Positions 6,512-14,358 of a DNA stretch of 34,768 bases are shown in pieces. The notes beneath the pieces are model-generated. The model did not search any database. It had not been told where the DNA came from and saw only the letters and a program-made list of their open reading frames with translations. Origin of the DNA: Actinomycetes bacterium (GTDB taxonomy: Bacteria > Actinomycetota > Actinomycetes > Mycobacteriales > Mycobacteriaceae); contig JAKOYE010000163.1 of assembly GCA_029780675.1 (NCBI GenBank), positions 1-34,768 of the forward strand, in the 5' to 3' direction. Positions within the stretch are counted from its first letter, which is position 1. Every line of letters starts with the position of its first letter. Position numbers and translations under genes: made by a program.

Positions 6512-8725
6512 ATGGCGACGTCGGGTTACGTGGGTCGGGTTGGTGCACTGGCGGTTGCCCTGGGGGTGGGCGGTGCGATCCTGGCGCTGCCCGCGGTCGC
6601 CGGGGCCGATACCGGCGACGACGCCCGCTCGGGCGGCACCAGGGGCACCGCCACCGAGACTGCCGCCGACGACACCGCGGGGAGTGCTACCGGCGCCCGG
6701 TCCACCCGCGGCGGGCCCGCGCAACGGACCGCCGATGCCGATCCGGACTCCGTATCGCCGGCGACCGGGCGCGCTTCGACGCGCTCCGGCCGCGGCGCGG
6801 ATCACTCCGGCGACGGCGCCGAACCCCAGTCGATCCGTCGCGTGACGCTCCCGGTGGCGCTCGACGCATCCACCCCGGACCTGCCGGCGGCCCTCACCGT
6901 CCGCACCGCCTCCGTTCCGGCCCGACTGCCGGCGGCGACGGAATCGGTGGTTCTTCCGACCGCCGCGGCCGCGGTACCGGTGATCACCGCCGCCGCAACA
7001 CCGGGAGGCCTCACGTCCGCCACCGGCCTGCTCGCCCTGCTGGGCGGCGTGACCGATCCCGGCGCACCGGCCTCGGCCCCGTTGGCCTGGGCGGTGGCCG
7101 CCGTCACCCGGCGCGAAATCGGCTCGGCTGCAACGTCATCCATTCCGGCCGCGGCTCAGGTGACCGGGCAGCCCGCCGACCTCGCCGGGCTGGCCACCGA
7201 TATCGGCGGCCGGGTCACCGCCGCCCTGACCGGTATCGCCGGCGCACTCAGTGGCCCCGCCGGTGCGACGATCGTCGACTTCCTGAACCAGCCCACGAAG
7301 GTCGCCGGCGTCTCGGTCGCCGACGCGCTGGGCATCGCCGCGGCCAATCTCCTCCGTTCGGCCGTCGGTATCCCCACCGTCGCGACTCCCTCCATCAGCG
7401 CCGCTCTGGACGCCGAGGTCATCGACGCCGTCGCCGCCGCACTGTCCGATGCCGCCCTGGCACCCGGACTGGCCACGGCCGCGGCCGATCTGATCACCGA
7501 CCTGGCCGGCGACGCGGCGGTGCGCGACCTCATCGGGCAGTGGGTACCCCGATGGGTCGGCTCCGCGCTGGGCGGTTACCCGATCACCGCCGATGTCCTC
7601 GACGCCCTGGGTGATTCGGCGGTGGCGCTGCTGACCGACCCGGCCTTCGCCACCGGTCTCGGGACGGTCGCGGGTTCGGCGATCACGAATCTGCTGGGCC
7701 AGCCCGCCATCACCGACGCGCTGGCCGACGCGGTCCGTCAGGTCGGCGACGCCGCGCGGGATGGAGACAGCCTCACCGGTGCCCTGTTCGACGCCGCGGA
7801 GAACCTGCTGGCGTCGGTCCAGAGCGACGGCGCACTGGCCGATGCGGTGGGCGCGGCCCTGACCGGCACCCTCGACACCGCGGGGTCGGCACTCTTGGAC
7901 AACCCGGCCATCCAGCAGGTGCTGGGGGAGACCGCCACCACTCTGTTCAGCGCGGTGGCGGCGGACCCGGCCCTGCGCACGGTTCTGGCCCAGGAGTTCA
8001 GCGCGATCCTGGGTCCGGAGGCGGCCGCACTGTTCAGCGACCCGTCGACCGCCGAGGAGGTCGCCGCGGCCCTCGGTTCGGCGGTGACCGGATTCCTGGG
8101 CCGGCCCGGTGTCGTCGCGGCGCTGACCGGTGCCGCCGGGCAGTTCATCGAGGCCGCGATGAGCGGCGCCGATCCGATGGGCGAGCTGCGCACCGTGTTC
8201 GCCGTACTACAGGCCGATCCGGCCGTCGCGGCCGGTATGGGTGCCACCATCGCCGCGTTCGTCGAAGCGGTGATGAACGCCCCCGGTGTCCTCGAGGTCA
8301 TCGGCGGAGCCAGCGAGGCCCTGGTGACCGATCTGCTCGATCAGGCGGGGATCGCGGGCACACCGGTCGGGCAGTTGGCGAAGTCCGCGGTCACCGCGCT
8401 GCTGGACGACGCGGCCGTGGCGGGTCTGATCGGCGATATCGCCGCCGATGTGCTGAGCGGGCAACCGGTCGAGGCCGTCACCGACACCGTCGTGCGCGCC
8501 GTCCTCACCGAGCCCGATGTGCAGGCCGCCGTCGGTGCCGCCGTCGGCGAGGCGGTGGGCGCCCTGTTCGGCGACAACCCGATCGGCAGTTTCGTCGGCT
8601 GGGTGGCCGGCGGCGCCGCGACGCTGTTCCTCGGTTTCCTCGGCGGGGTCGCGACGCTGTTCAACGTCGTTCCCAGAGAGGCGGCCGCTATCGCGTTCCC
8701 GTGGCCCGTCGCCGCGATCGCCTGA
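6512..8725 (+). CDS. Secreted Ala-rich helical-repeat protein
   Basis: 737 residues from ATG 6512 (GGGAG a few bases upstream). Residues 1-32 form a Sec signal peptide ending AVAGA-DT. Residues about 33-115 are a disordered Thr/Ala/Arg/Asp region. From about residue 225 to 690 the protein is built of short helical units that repeat a pattern such as DPA(F/V/L)xxxLxxxAxxxxxxLLxxPAIxxxL, with at least seven recognisable units of about 33-45 residues (starting for example at DAALAPGL, DPAFATGL, DGALADAV, DPALRTVL, DPAVAAGM, DAAVAGLI and EPDVQAAV). It ends with a Gly/Ala-rich hydrophobic hairpin (SFVGWVAGGAATLFLGFLGG) that could insert into a membrane. No catalytic motif is visible. Function unknown; an envelope-associated, perhaps outer-membrane-linked, protein is inference. 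Confidence 0.8.
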   Translation: MATSGYVGRVGALAVALGVGGAILALPAVAGADTGDDARSGGTRGTATETAADDTAGSATGARSTRGGPAQRTADADPDSVSPATGRASTRSGRGADHSGDGAEPQSIRRVTLPVALDASTPDLPAALTVRTASVPARLPAATESVVLPTAAAAVPVITAAATPGGLTSATGLLALLGGVTDPGAPASAPLAWAVAAVTRREIGSAATSSIPAAAQVTGQPADLAGLATDIGGRVTAALTGIAGALSGPAGATIVDFLNQPTKVAGVSVADALGIAAANLLRSAVGIPTVATPSISAALDAEVIDAVAAALSDAALAPGLATAAADLITDLAGDAAVRDLIGQWVPRWVGSALGGYPITADVLDALGDSAVALLTDPAFATGLGTVAGSAITNLLGQPAITDALADAVRQVGDAARDGDSLTGALFDAAENLLASVQSDGALADAVGAALTGTLDTAGSALLDNPAIQQVLGETATTLFSAVAADPALRTVLAQEFSAILGPEAAALFSDPSTAEEVAAALGSAVTGFLGRPGVVAALTGAAGQFIEAAMSGADPMGELRTVFAVLQADPAVAAGMGATIAAFVEAVMNAPGVLEVIGGASEALVTDLLDQAGIAGTPVGQLAKSAVTALLDDAAVAGLIGDIAADVLSGQPVEAVTDTVVRAVLTEPDVQAAVGAAVGEAVGALFGDNPIGSFVGWVAGGAATLFLGFLGGVATLFNVVPREAAAIAFPWPVAAIA

Positions 8726-8747
8726 CCCGGGTCTACTCGTCCCCGGG
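8726..8747. terminator. Hairpin between convergent genes
   Basis: CCCGGG at 8726-8731 and again at 8742-8747 (self-complementary hexamers) can pair around a 10-nt loop. It starts immediately after the stop of the secreted protein and lies within the 3' end of the convergent membrane-protein gene. Confidence 0.35.
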
Positions 8748-9602
8748 CGAGGCCATCAGCAGCCAGGCCAGGGTCGCCAGCCCGATGGACGCGGCATGCA
8801 CGGTGATGATGAAGGTGACGTACTCGTGCCACACCGCGCCGGCCCCGCAGTTCTCATTGTCGGCCTTGACCAGAATGGACAGGGTCAGCGCCTCGGCAAG
8901 GCACAGCAGGATCACCGTCATCACCGGCACCGCCCGTTGTCCGGGCTCCAGGGCGGTCTTCGCCCCGCGCAGGTAGTTGACTTCCAGCCCGAGCGTCACC
9001 AGGAACAGCGGCAGAACCTGCACCATGGCGTTGAAGAAGTCGATGGAGACGTCGTTGGCGCAACCGTCGTGGGCGTCGATCAACGGTGGCCACAACACCG
9101 AGGACCACTGCGCCACCATGGTCCCGATGAGCACCGGGACGATCCATCCGCTGGAGGTCTCGCGGCCCCCGCCGAGCGCCGACACCAGCAGCAGGCCCAT
9201 GGCCCCGACGAAGACCCCACTCGCGAGCAGGGTCAGCCAGGGCGAGTCCAGCACCGCCCAGCGTTGCCCCGGCACCCGGGGGATGGCCAGCAGAACCAGA
9301 TGCAACCCGATGACGATCGCCGCGCCGAGCCCCCACCGGCCGGTCAGCATGCGGCGCAGGAACGGCCCGGCCGACTTCGGCCTGGGCGTCATATCCCACT
9401 TGAGCCACGCGGTGGCGGCGACCAGCACCACGTCGATGACCGCGACCAGCCAACTCCAGTCGGCGTAGCTGGCGCCGTTGATGTCGGTGACGAACTCGAC
9501 GACCTCGTCGCTGTAGGTGAACCCGATGACGAGGGAGAACACCGCCGCGATCTCATCCCAGTCGGAGCGGCGCATCATGCGTCGGGGCGACGTGTGGGGC
9601 AC
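8733..9602 (-). CDS. Multi-pass membrane protein of unknown function
   Basis: 289 residues from GTG 9602; ATGs at 9578 and 9575 are alternative starts. I count about seven hydrophobic segments, for example IAAVFSLVIGFTY, LVAVIDVVLVAATAWL, GLGAAIVIGLHLVLLAI, LLASGVFVGAMGLLLVSAL, WIVPVLIGTMVAQW, VQVLPLFLVTLGLEV, VMTVILLCLAEALTLSIL and FIITVHAASIGLATLAWLL. No transport or catalytic motif was recognised. It diverges from the ABC exporter operon across about 140 nt and converges on the secreted repeat protein with only seven bases between the stop codons. Confidence 0.7.
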   Translation of the reverse strand: MPHTSPRRMMRRSDWDEIAAVFSLVIGFTYSDEVVEFVTDINGASYADWSWLVAVIDVVLVAATAWLKWDMTPRPKSAGPFLRRMLTGRWGLGAAIVIGLHLVLLAIPRVPGQRWAVLDSPWLTLLASGVFVGAMGLLLVSALGGGRETSSGWIVPVLIGTMVAQWSSVLWPPLIDAHDGCANDVSIDFFNAMVQVLPLFLVTLGLEVNYLRGAKTALEPGQRAVPVMTVILLCLAEALTLSILVKADNENCGAGAVWHEYVTFIITVHAASIGLATLAWLLMASPGDE

Positions 9603-9742
9603 GCCAGCACCCTAGCGCCCAGTCGGGAGCAGTAGTAGCATTCCCGGCGGCGCTCCGGGAAGTCTGGTCGGAACTCGTATCCGCACGAGCGGTGGACGGT
9701 CTGACCACACCCCGCTCCGACCTGAAGGGCGGACTGGCGCAT

Positions 9743-10645
9743 ATGCCTACCACGACACAGGGCACCTCGGCCGGCGTCATAGGTGAGGTGATCCGTGTTC
9801 GCGGGCTCACCTTCACCTACCCGAAGTCGCGGGTCCCGACCCTGCGCGGCATGGACTTCTCGGTCGGCCGCGGCGAGATCTTCGGTTTCCTCGGCCCCAG
9901 CGGAGCCGGGAAATCCACCACCCAGAAGCTTCTCATCGGGCTCCTGCGTGGCCACGGCGGGGAGGTGGCGGTGTGGGGCAGGAATCCGCTGGACTGGGGT
10001 TCCGACTACTACCAGCGCATCGGGGTGTCCTTCGAACTGCCCAATCACTACCAGAAGCTCACCGCACTGGAGAACCTGCAGTTCTTCGCCTCGCTCTACG
10101 ACGGTGTGACCCTGGACCCGATGGAGTTGCTCGACGCCGTCAATCTGGCGGACCGGGCCAATACTCGAGTTGGCAAGTACTCCAAGGGAATGCAGATGCG
10201 GCTGACCTTCGTCAGGGCCCTGATCAACGACCCGGAACTGGTATTCCTCGACGAACCCACGTCCGGTCTGGATCCTGTCAACGCGCGCACGGTGAAGGAC
10301 ATGATCCTCGACCTCAAGGCGCGCGGTCGTACCGTGTTTCTGACCACCCATGACATGGCCACAGCGAACGAGCTGTGCGATCGGGTGGCATTCGTCGTCG
10401 ACGGTGAGATCGCCGCCTTGGACACTCCGGCCGAACTCAGGATCGCGCGCAGCCGGCGGGTTGTCCGCGTCGAGTACCGCGGGGAGGGCGGCGGCCTCGA
10501 TGCCGCCGACTTTCCGATGGACGGGCTCGCCGACAACGATGAGTTCCGAAATGTGTTGCGGGAAAAGCATGTCGAGACCATCCACAGCCGGGAGGCCAGC
10601 CTCGATGATGTCTTCGTCGAGGTCACCGGGCGGCGGCTGGAATGA
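9743..10645 (+). CDS. ABC exporter ATP-binding protein (Rv2688c type)
   Basis: 300-residue nucleotide-binding protein of the drug-export ABC group. Walker A is GPSGAGKST (51-59), the signature is the degenerate KYSKGMQMR (145-153) typical of this subgroup instead of LSGGQ, Walker B with D-loop is ELVFLDEPTSGLDP (165-178), and the switch His is in TTHDM. ATG 9743 gives nearly the length of Rv2688c and is preceded by GAAGGGCGGA; an in-frame GTG at 9692 would add 17 residues. It overlaps the first permease by 4 nt (ATGA). Rv2688c with Rv2687c and Rv2686c exports fluoroquinolones; transfer of that substrate to this operon is inference. Confidence 0.9.
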   Translation: MPTTTQGTSAGVIGEVIRVRGLTFTYPKSRVPTLRGMDFSVGRGEIFGFLGPSGAGKSTTQKLLIGLLRGHGGEVAVWGRNPLDWGSDYYQRIGVSFELPNHYQKLTALENLQFFASLYDGVTLDPMELLDAVNLADRANTRVGKYSKGMQMRLTFVRALINDPELVFLDEPTSGLDPVNARTVKDMILDLKARGRTVFLTTHDMATANELCDRVAFVVDGEIAALDTPAELRIARSRRVVRVEYRGEGGGLDAADFPMDGLADNDEFRNVLREKHVETIHSREASLDDVFVEVTGRRLE

Positions 10646-11355
10646 CTCGATTCCTCAGCGCACTGCGCCTCGAACTGAGGCTGCAGTACCGGCAGAAGTT
10701 TCTCCACGCGGCTGTCTTCTCCGGCCTCATCTGGTTGGCCCTGCTGCTCCCCATGCCGCGGCACCTGCGACCCGCCGTTGAGCCCTACGTCCTGCTGGGT
10801 GATATCGCCCTCATCGGGTTCTTCTTCATCGGCGGCATCGTGTTCTTCGAAAAGCAGGAGCGCACCCTCAGCGCGGTGATCTCCACCCCGCTGCGATTCT
10901 GGGAGTATCTGGCCGCGAAACTCACTGTCCTGCTGGCCGTCACACTGGGCGTCGCGGTCGCCGTGGTCACCATCGTCCATGGGTTCGCGCACATCAGCGC
11001 GCTGTTGGTGGCCGGCGTCGTCCTGGGTGCCTTGCTCATGCTCCTGGTCGGATTCATCACGTCGTTGCCGTTCGGGTCGGTCAGCGACTGGTTCATGTCA
11101 GCGGTCATCCCACTGGCGGCGATGTCGGTGCTGCCGGTCCTGTACTACTCCGGCGTGTGGCCCCACCCGATCGCCTACCTGGTTCCGACGTTGGGGCCGC
11201 TGCTGCTGCTCGGTGCCGCGTTTGATCAGGTGGCCCTGGCGCCGTGGCAGGTGGTCTACGCCCTGGCGTACTCCGCCGTGTGCACGGCCGGACTGTGCTG
11301 GCTGGCCAAGAAACTCTTCGGGCGTTACGTCGTCGCACGGTCCGGTGGATCGTGA
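10642..11355 (+). CDS. ABC-2 type permease subunit 1 (fluoroquinolone-export type)
   Basis: 237-residue inner-membrane permease with about six hydrophobic segments, including AAVFSGLIWLALLLPM, LLGDIALIGFFFIGGIVFF, LTVLLAVTLGVAVAVVTIV, LLVAGVVLGALLMLLVGFI, AVIPLAAMSVLPVLYYSGV and the terminal QVVYALAYSAVCTAGLCWLA. The cytoplasmic FFEKQERTLSAVISTPLRFWEYLAAK loop is the ABC-2 coupling region (EKQERTLSA...TPL). Its start overlaps the stop of the ATPase gene (ATGA) and its stop overlaps the next start (GTGA), so the three genes are translationally coupled. It likely pairs with the next subunit as the transmembrane heterodimer. Confidence 0.88.
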   Translation: MTRFLSALRLELRLQYRQKFLHAAVFSGLIWLALLLPMPRHLRPAVEPYVLLGDIALIGFFFIGGIVFFEKQERTLSAVISTPLRFWEYLAAKLTVLLAVTLGVAVAVVTIVHGFAHISALLVAGVVLGALLMLLVGFITSLPFGSVSDWFMSAVIPLAAMSVLPVLYYSGVWPHPIAYLVPTLGPLLLLGAAFDQVALAPWQVVYALAYSAVCTAGLCWLAKKLFGRYVVARSGGS

Positions 11356-12098
11356 CCGGGACAGTCATGAAGGCGGTCAGGACGTTCGGCCGCAACGATC
11401 TTCGCGGCACCTATCGCGATCCGCTACTGGTCATGATCGTGCTGGCGCCCGTCATCTGGACGGGTGCCGTCGCCGTTGCCACACCGTTGTTCACCGACAT
11501 GCTGGCCGAACGCTATGACGTCGACCTGGTTCCTTACTATCCGTTGGTCCTGACCGCGTTCTTGCTGCTGACGAGCATCATCGTCACCGGTGGTCTGGGT
11601 GCTTTCCTCGTTCTCGATGAGGTCGACGCCGGCACGCTCACCGCACTGCGGGTGACACCGGTGCCGCTGTCGGTGTTCTTTTCCTACCGCGCGGGCACGG
11701 TCACGGGGCTGACCGCCATCTATGTGGTGGCGACGATGTCGTTCAGCGGGATACTGCCCCCCGGTCTGGTGCTGCCGCTGATCCCGATCGGCCTGCTGGC
11801 CGGAATGTCGGCTGTTGTCACGCTGCTGCTGATCGTCGTGACGGCGAACAACAAGATCCAGGGCATCGCCATGGTCCGCGCGCTGGGCATGCTGATCGCG
11901 GGCCTACCGTGCCTGCCGTGGTTCATCGACTCGGCGTGGAATCTGGCCTTCGGTGTGCTGCCGCCGTACTGGGCGGCCAAGGCGTTCTGGGTGGCCGCCG
12001 ACCACGGCACGTGGTGGCCGTACCTCGTCGTCGGCGTCGCCTACAACCTCGCCGTCGGCTGGCTGCTGTTCCGGCGCTTCCTGGCCAGGAACACGTGA
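11352..12098 (+). CDS. ABC-2 type permease subunit 2 (fluoroquinolone-export type)
   Basis: 248 residues from GTG 11352, which overlaps the TGA of the upstream permease; ATG 11367 (MKAVRTFGRNDL) is an equally reasonable start. Six hydrophobic segments can be seen, such as LLVMIVLAPVIWTGAVAVA, YPLVLTAFLLLTSIIVTGGLGAFL, LTAIYVVATMSFSGI, LPLIPIGLLAGMSAVVTLLLIVV, ALGMLIAGLPCLPWFI and YLVVGVAYNLAVGWLLF. LDEVDAGTLTALRVTPVPLSVFFSYR is the ABC-2 coupling loop, equivalent to the one in subunit 1. Together the three genes encode a complete exporter. Confidence 0.88.
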   Translation: MTGTVMKAVRTFGRNDLRGTYRDPLLVMIVLAPVIWTGAVAVATPLFTDMLAERYDVDLVPYYPLVLTAFLLLTSIIVTGGLGAFLVLDEVDAGTLTALRVTPVPLSVFFSYRAGTVTGLTAIYVVATMSFSGILPPGLVLPLIPIGLLAGMSAVVTLLLIVVTANNKIQGIAMVRALGMLIAGLPCLPWFIDSAWNLAFGVLPPYWAAKAFWVAADHGTWWPYLVVGVAYNLAVGWLLFRRFLARNT

Positions 12099-12131
12099 TC
12101 CCGCGGCAGCCGTGTGATAGACCTCCTGACG

Positions 12132-13787
12132 ATGCCCATCGTCATTCCCGACCAGCCCAGGCTGGCCAACGCCAGCGAGAAGCGGGTGCTCAGCCTTCTG
12201 CAGGAGCAGTTGGCCGACGATGACCTCATCGTCGTCGGTCAGCGGGTCACCGACCACGAGAAGGACCACGAGATCGACTTCGTGGTCGCCATCGAGGGTG
12301 CAGGCATCGTGTGCGTCGAGGTCAAAGGCGGGGAGGTGTGGCATACCGGCACTGAGTGGCGACAGAACGCCCGTGGTCGCGTCAAGACCATCCACCCCGT
12401 CCGTCAGGTCCGCCAGGCCCGATACGCGCTGCGCGCATTCGTTGAATCCGACCCTCGCTGGACTCAACGGCGACCCCGCTGGAACCACGTCGTTGTGCTC
12501 ACCAACAGTGAACTGCCGCAAGACTTTGCCCTCGCGGACTGTCCGAACTGGATGGCGATCGACCGCAACGGACTCGACGACCTGGGGGAGCGGCTGCGTC
12601 ACATCTCGCTCACCCAGAAGGTCGACCTGCCGCTGCTGAGTCCGACCGCGATGGCCCAGTTGCGGGCGGCACTGGGCGGGCGGGGGCTGCCGCAGCGCGA
12701 TGTGGTGGCCCGGGCACTGGAGAACGAACACGCCGCGGACATCCTCACCGAGCAGCAGGCGGTGGTGCTGTCGGCGATCCGACTGCTCAACCGGGTGGAG
12801 ATCCGCGGCGGGGCCGGCAGCGGCAAGACGTTCCTGGCCGTCGAGCAGGCCCGGCGGCTGGCCGACAGCGGTCAGCGGGTCGCGTTGATCTGCTACTCCC
12901 ACGGTCTGGCGTCCTATCTGCGGCGGATCACCGCGGACTGGTCGCGGCGCACCCGGCCGGCCTACGTGGGGGAGTTCCACAGCCTGGGTATCGCATGGGG
13001 TGCGCCACAGGGCCCCAACGAGAACATCCGCACGGCGGAGACCGCGCGGTTCTTCGAACACGACCTGCCGGAGACCATGCTCGAACTGGCCACCAACCTG
13101 CCCGACGGGCAACGGTTCGACGCGATCGTCATCGACGAGGCCCAGGACTTCGCCGACAGCTGGTGGGATCCGGTGCTGGCCGCGCTGCGCGACCCCGACA
13201 ACGGCGGGCTCTTCGTGTTCATCGACGAGGGGCAGCGGGTGTTCGACCGCCAGGGCACCCCGCCGGTGCCGCTGGTGCCGCTGATCCTCGACCAGAACAT
13301 CCGCAACACCCGGCAGATCGCCAACGCCTTCCAGCCGTTGGTGGACCATCCGATGCGATTCCTCGGCGGTGACGGTCCGGAGGTGCGATTCGTGCCGTGC
13401 ACCTTCGACGACGCCCTCGACACCGGCGACGACCAGGTGGACCGGCTCCTCGAGGAGGGCTGGCGGCCCGAGGACGTCGCGTTGTTGACCACCGGCAGCC
13501 GCCACCCCGAGCAGCAGGCCCGGCAGGAAGCCGGGACCACCGCCTACTGGGATTCGTTCTGGGATGCCGAGCAGGTGTTCTACGGGCATGTGCTGGGGTT
13601 CAAGGGCCTGGAACGCCGCGCCATCGTGCTGGTGGTCAACGACCGGTACGCCCTTGAGCGGGCGCCCGAACGTCTCTACGTCGGGTTGTCCCGGGCGCGC
13701 GACCAACTGGTGGTGTGCGGCGATCCCGCGTTCATCCGCCAGTACGGCGGCGCCGATGTGGCCCGCCGGCTGGGTATCGAAGCCTGA
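12132..13787 (+). CDS. NERD-domain nuclease fused to SF1 (UvrD/Rep-like) helicase
   Basis: 551 residues from ATG 12132; GTG 12114 is possible, and neither has a clear Shine-Dalgarno. The N-terminal NERD domain (about 15-150) has a PD-(D/E)XK-type site: E47-I-D49 in DHEIDFVV and E63-V-K65 in CVEVKGG. The helicase part has Walker A GGAGSGKT (226-233), motif Ia-like ALICYS, motif II VIDEAQDF (333-340), motif III-like FVFIDEGQ, motif IV LDQNIRNTRQIA (386-397), and motif VI LYVGLSRARDQLVV (515-528). The helicase is shorter than UvrD, with small 1B/2B insertions. Such fusions are thought to process DNA in repair or defence; no partner gene is evident. It lies 33 nt after the exporter operon on the same strand. 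Confidence 0.88.
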   Translation: MPIVIPDQPRLANASEKRVLSLLQEQLADDDLIVVGQRVTDHEKDHEIDFVVAIEGAGIVCVEVKGGEVWHTGTEWRQNARGRVKTIHPVRQVRQARYALRAFVESDPRWTQRRPRWNHVVVLTNSELPQDFALADCPNWMAIDRNGLDDLGERLRHISLTQKVDLPLLSPTAMAQLRAALGGRGLPQRDVVARALENEHAADILTEQQAVVLSAIRLLNRVEIRGGAGSGKTFLAVEQARRLADSGQRVALICYSHGLASYLRRITADWSRRTRPAYVGEFHSLGIAWGAPQGPNENIRTAETARFFEHDLPETMLELATNLPDGQRFDAIVIDEAQDFADSWWDPVLAALRDPDNGGLFVFIDEGQRVFDRQGTPPVPLVPLILDQNIRNTRQIANAFQPLVDHPMRFLGGDGPEVRFVPCTFDDALDTGDDQVDRLLEEGWRPEDVALLTTGSRHPEQQARQEAGTTAYWDSFWDAEQVFYGHVLGFKGLERRAIVLVVNDRYALERAPERLYVGLSRARDQLVVCGDPAFIRQYGGADVARRLGIEA

Positions 13788-13788
13788 C

Positions 13789-13807
13789 GCGGCGACCGGG
13801 TCGCCGC
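13789..13807. terminator. Intrinsic hairpin after the NERD helicase
   Basis: Perfect 8-bp stem GCGGCGAC/GTCGCCGC with loop CGG, two bases after the helicase stop and 17 nt beyond the stop of the convergent 51-residue gene. No U-tract. Confidence 0.65.
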
Positions 13808-13823
13808 CTACCGAACCGAGCCG

Positions 13824-13979
13824 TCAGTGCAGCAGCCGAAGCAGCGCACTGAGAACCTCAGTGTTGAGATACGACAGCTGCAGGCTGGGTACCTCCCATT
13901 CCGGTTGCAGTGCATCGATCTTCTTGCCCAACGTGTCGATCTGGGTCAGAAGCACGTGCTCGAGTTGAGCGTTCTCCAC
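13824..13979 (-). CDS. 51-residue hypothetical protein
   Basis: Small gene read from GTG 13979 to TGA at 13824-13826: it begins MENAQLEHVLLTQIDTLGKK and ends LNTEVLSALLRLLH. An AAAGGGGG ribosome site lies seven bases before the GTG. The GTG directly follows the TAG stop of the upstream 80-residue gene, with no bases between them, so both are probably translated as a coupled pair. The protein is amphipathic and helical in both halves, with a heptad-like N-terminal helix (LEHVLLTQIDTLGKKIDAL) and a Trp-Glu-Val-Pro break. There is no signal peptide. I do not recognise a family. Confidence 0.55.
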   Translation of the reverse strand: MENAQLEHVLLTQIDTLGKKIDALQPEWEVPSLQLSYLNTEVLSALLRLLH

Positions 13980-14222
13980 CTAATCCCCCTTTCGTAGACG
14001 GTCCAGCAGCTCGCCGGCCAGCCGCAGCCAATAACGGCGGTCTTCGCCGTTGAGGCTGTTCCACTGGGCCGAGAGCAGTTCGGGGTTGGTCGTCTCGTTC
14101 CAGAGATCGAACAGCTCGCGCGCGACCCACAGCCGTAGCGTGCTGTCGGATTCACCCCTTCGCGCGCCCGCTCTTCTTGCGAGCCGCTCGATGTCCTGTG
14201 AAGACATGCGATCCAGAACCAT
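13980..14222 (-). CDS. 80-residue hypothetical protein
   Basis: Read from ATG 14222 (GAGGGGG eight bases upstream); the first open start, 21 nt earlier, has no better ribosome site. The product begins MVLDRMSSQDIERLARRAG and ends YWLRLAGELLDRLRKGD. It is charged and predicted all-helical, rich in Arg, Leu and Trp, with repeated (A/G)xELxDxxxx motifs (ARELFDLWNE and AGELLDRLRK). There are no membrane segments and no enzyme motif. It is the first gene of a two-gene unit with the 51-residue gene directly after it, on the strand opposite the NERD helicase and in front of the DEAD-box gene. Function unknown. Confidence 0.6.
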   Translation of the reverse strand: MVLDRMSSQDIERLARRAGARRGESDSTLRLWVARELFDLWNETTNPELLSAQWNSLNGEDRRYWLRLAGELLDRLRKGD

Positions 14223-14246
14223 CTGACTAACCCCCTCTGCCACTAG

Positions 14247-14268
14247 CCCTCAGGCTCACCCTCAGGCT
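14247..14268. repeat. Tandem 10-bp direct repeat upstream of the two small genes
   Basis: CCCTCAGGCT occurs at 14247-14256 and 14259-14268, with start-to-start spacing of 12 nt, about 25 nt upstream of the ATG at 14222. The position suits a protein-binding site in the promoter of the small-gene pair. It is also only 12 bp per unit, so chance or slippage is possible. Confidence 0.35.
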
Positions 14269-14358
14269 ATTGGCAGACTCGGACATTATGCGGGACATGG
14301 TCCGCGGTGGCAATGGGGAACAGGCAATGGGTTTGTTTTCCGGGTTTGCCTGCCGACG

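Noticed and set aside
6256..6513. N-terminal extension of the DUF3800-like protein
   Set aside because: Crosses the palindrome and is Cys/Arg-rich, while the ATG at 6255 starts the conserved family core.
11904..13706. 600-codon minus-strand frame opposite the NERD helicase
   Set aside because: Antisense to a gene with complete helicase motifs; rich in His, Gln and Arg.
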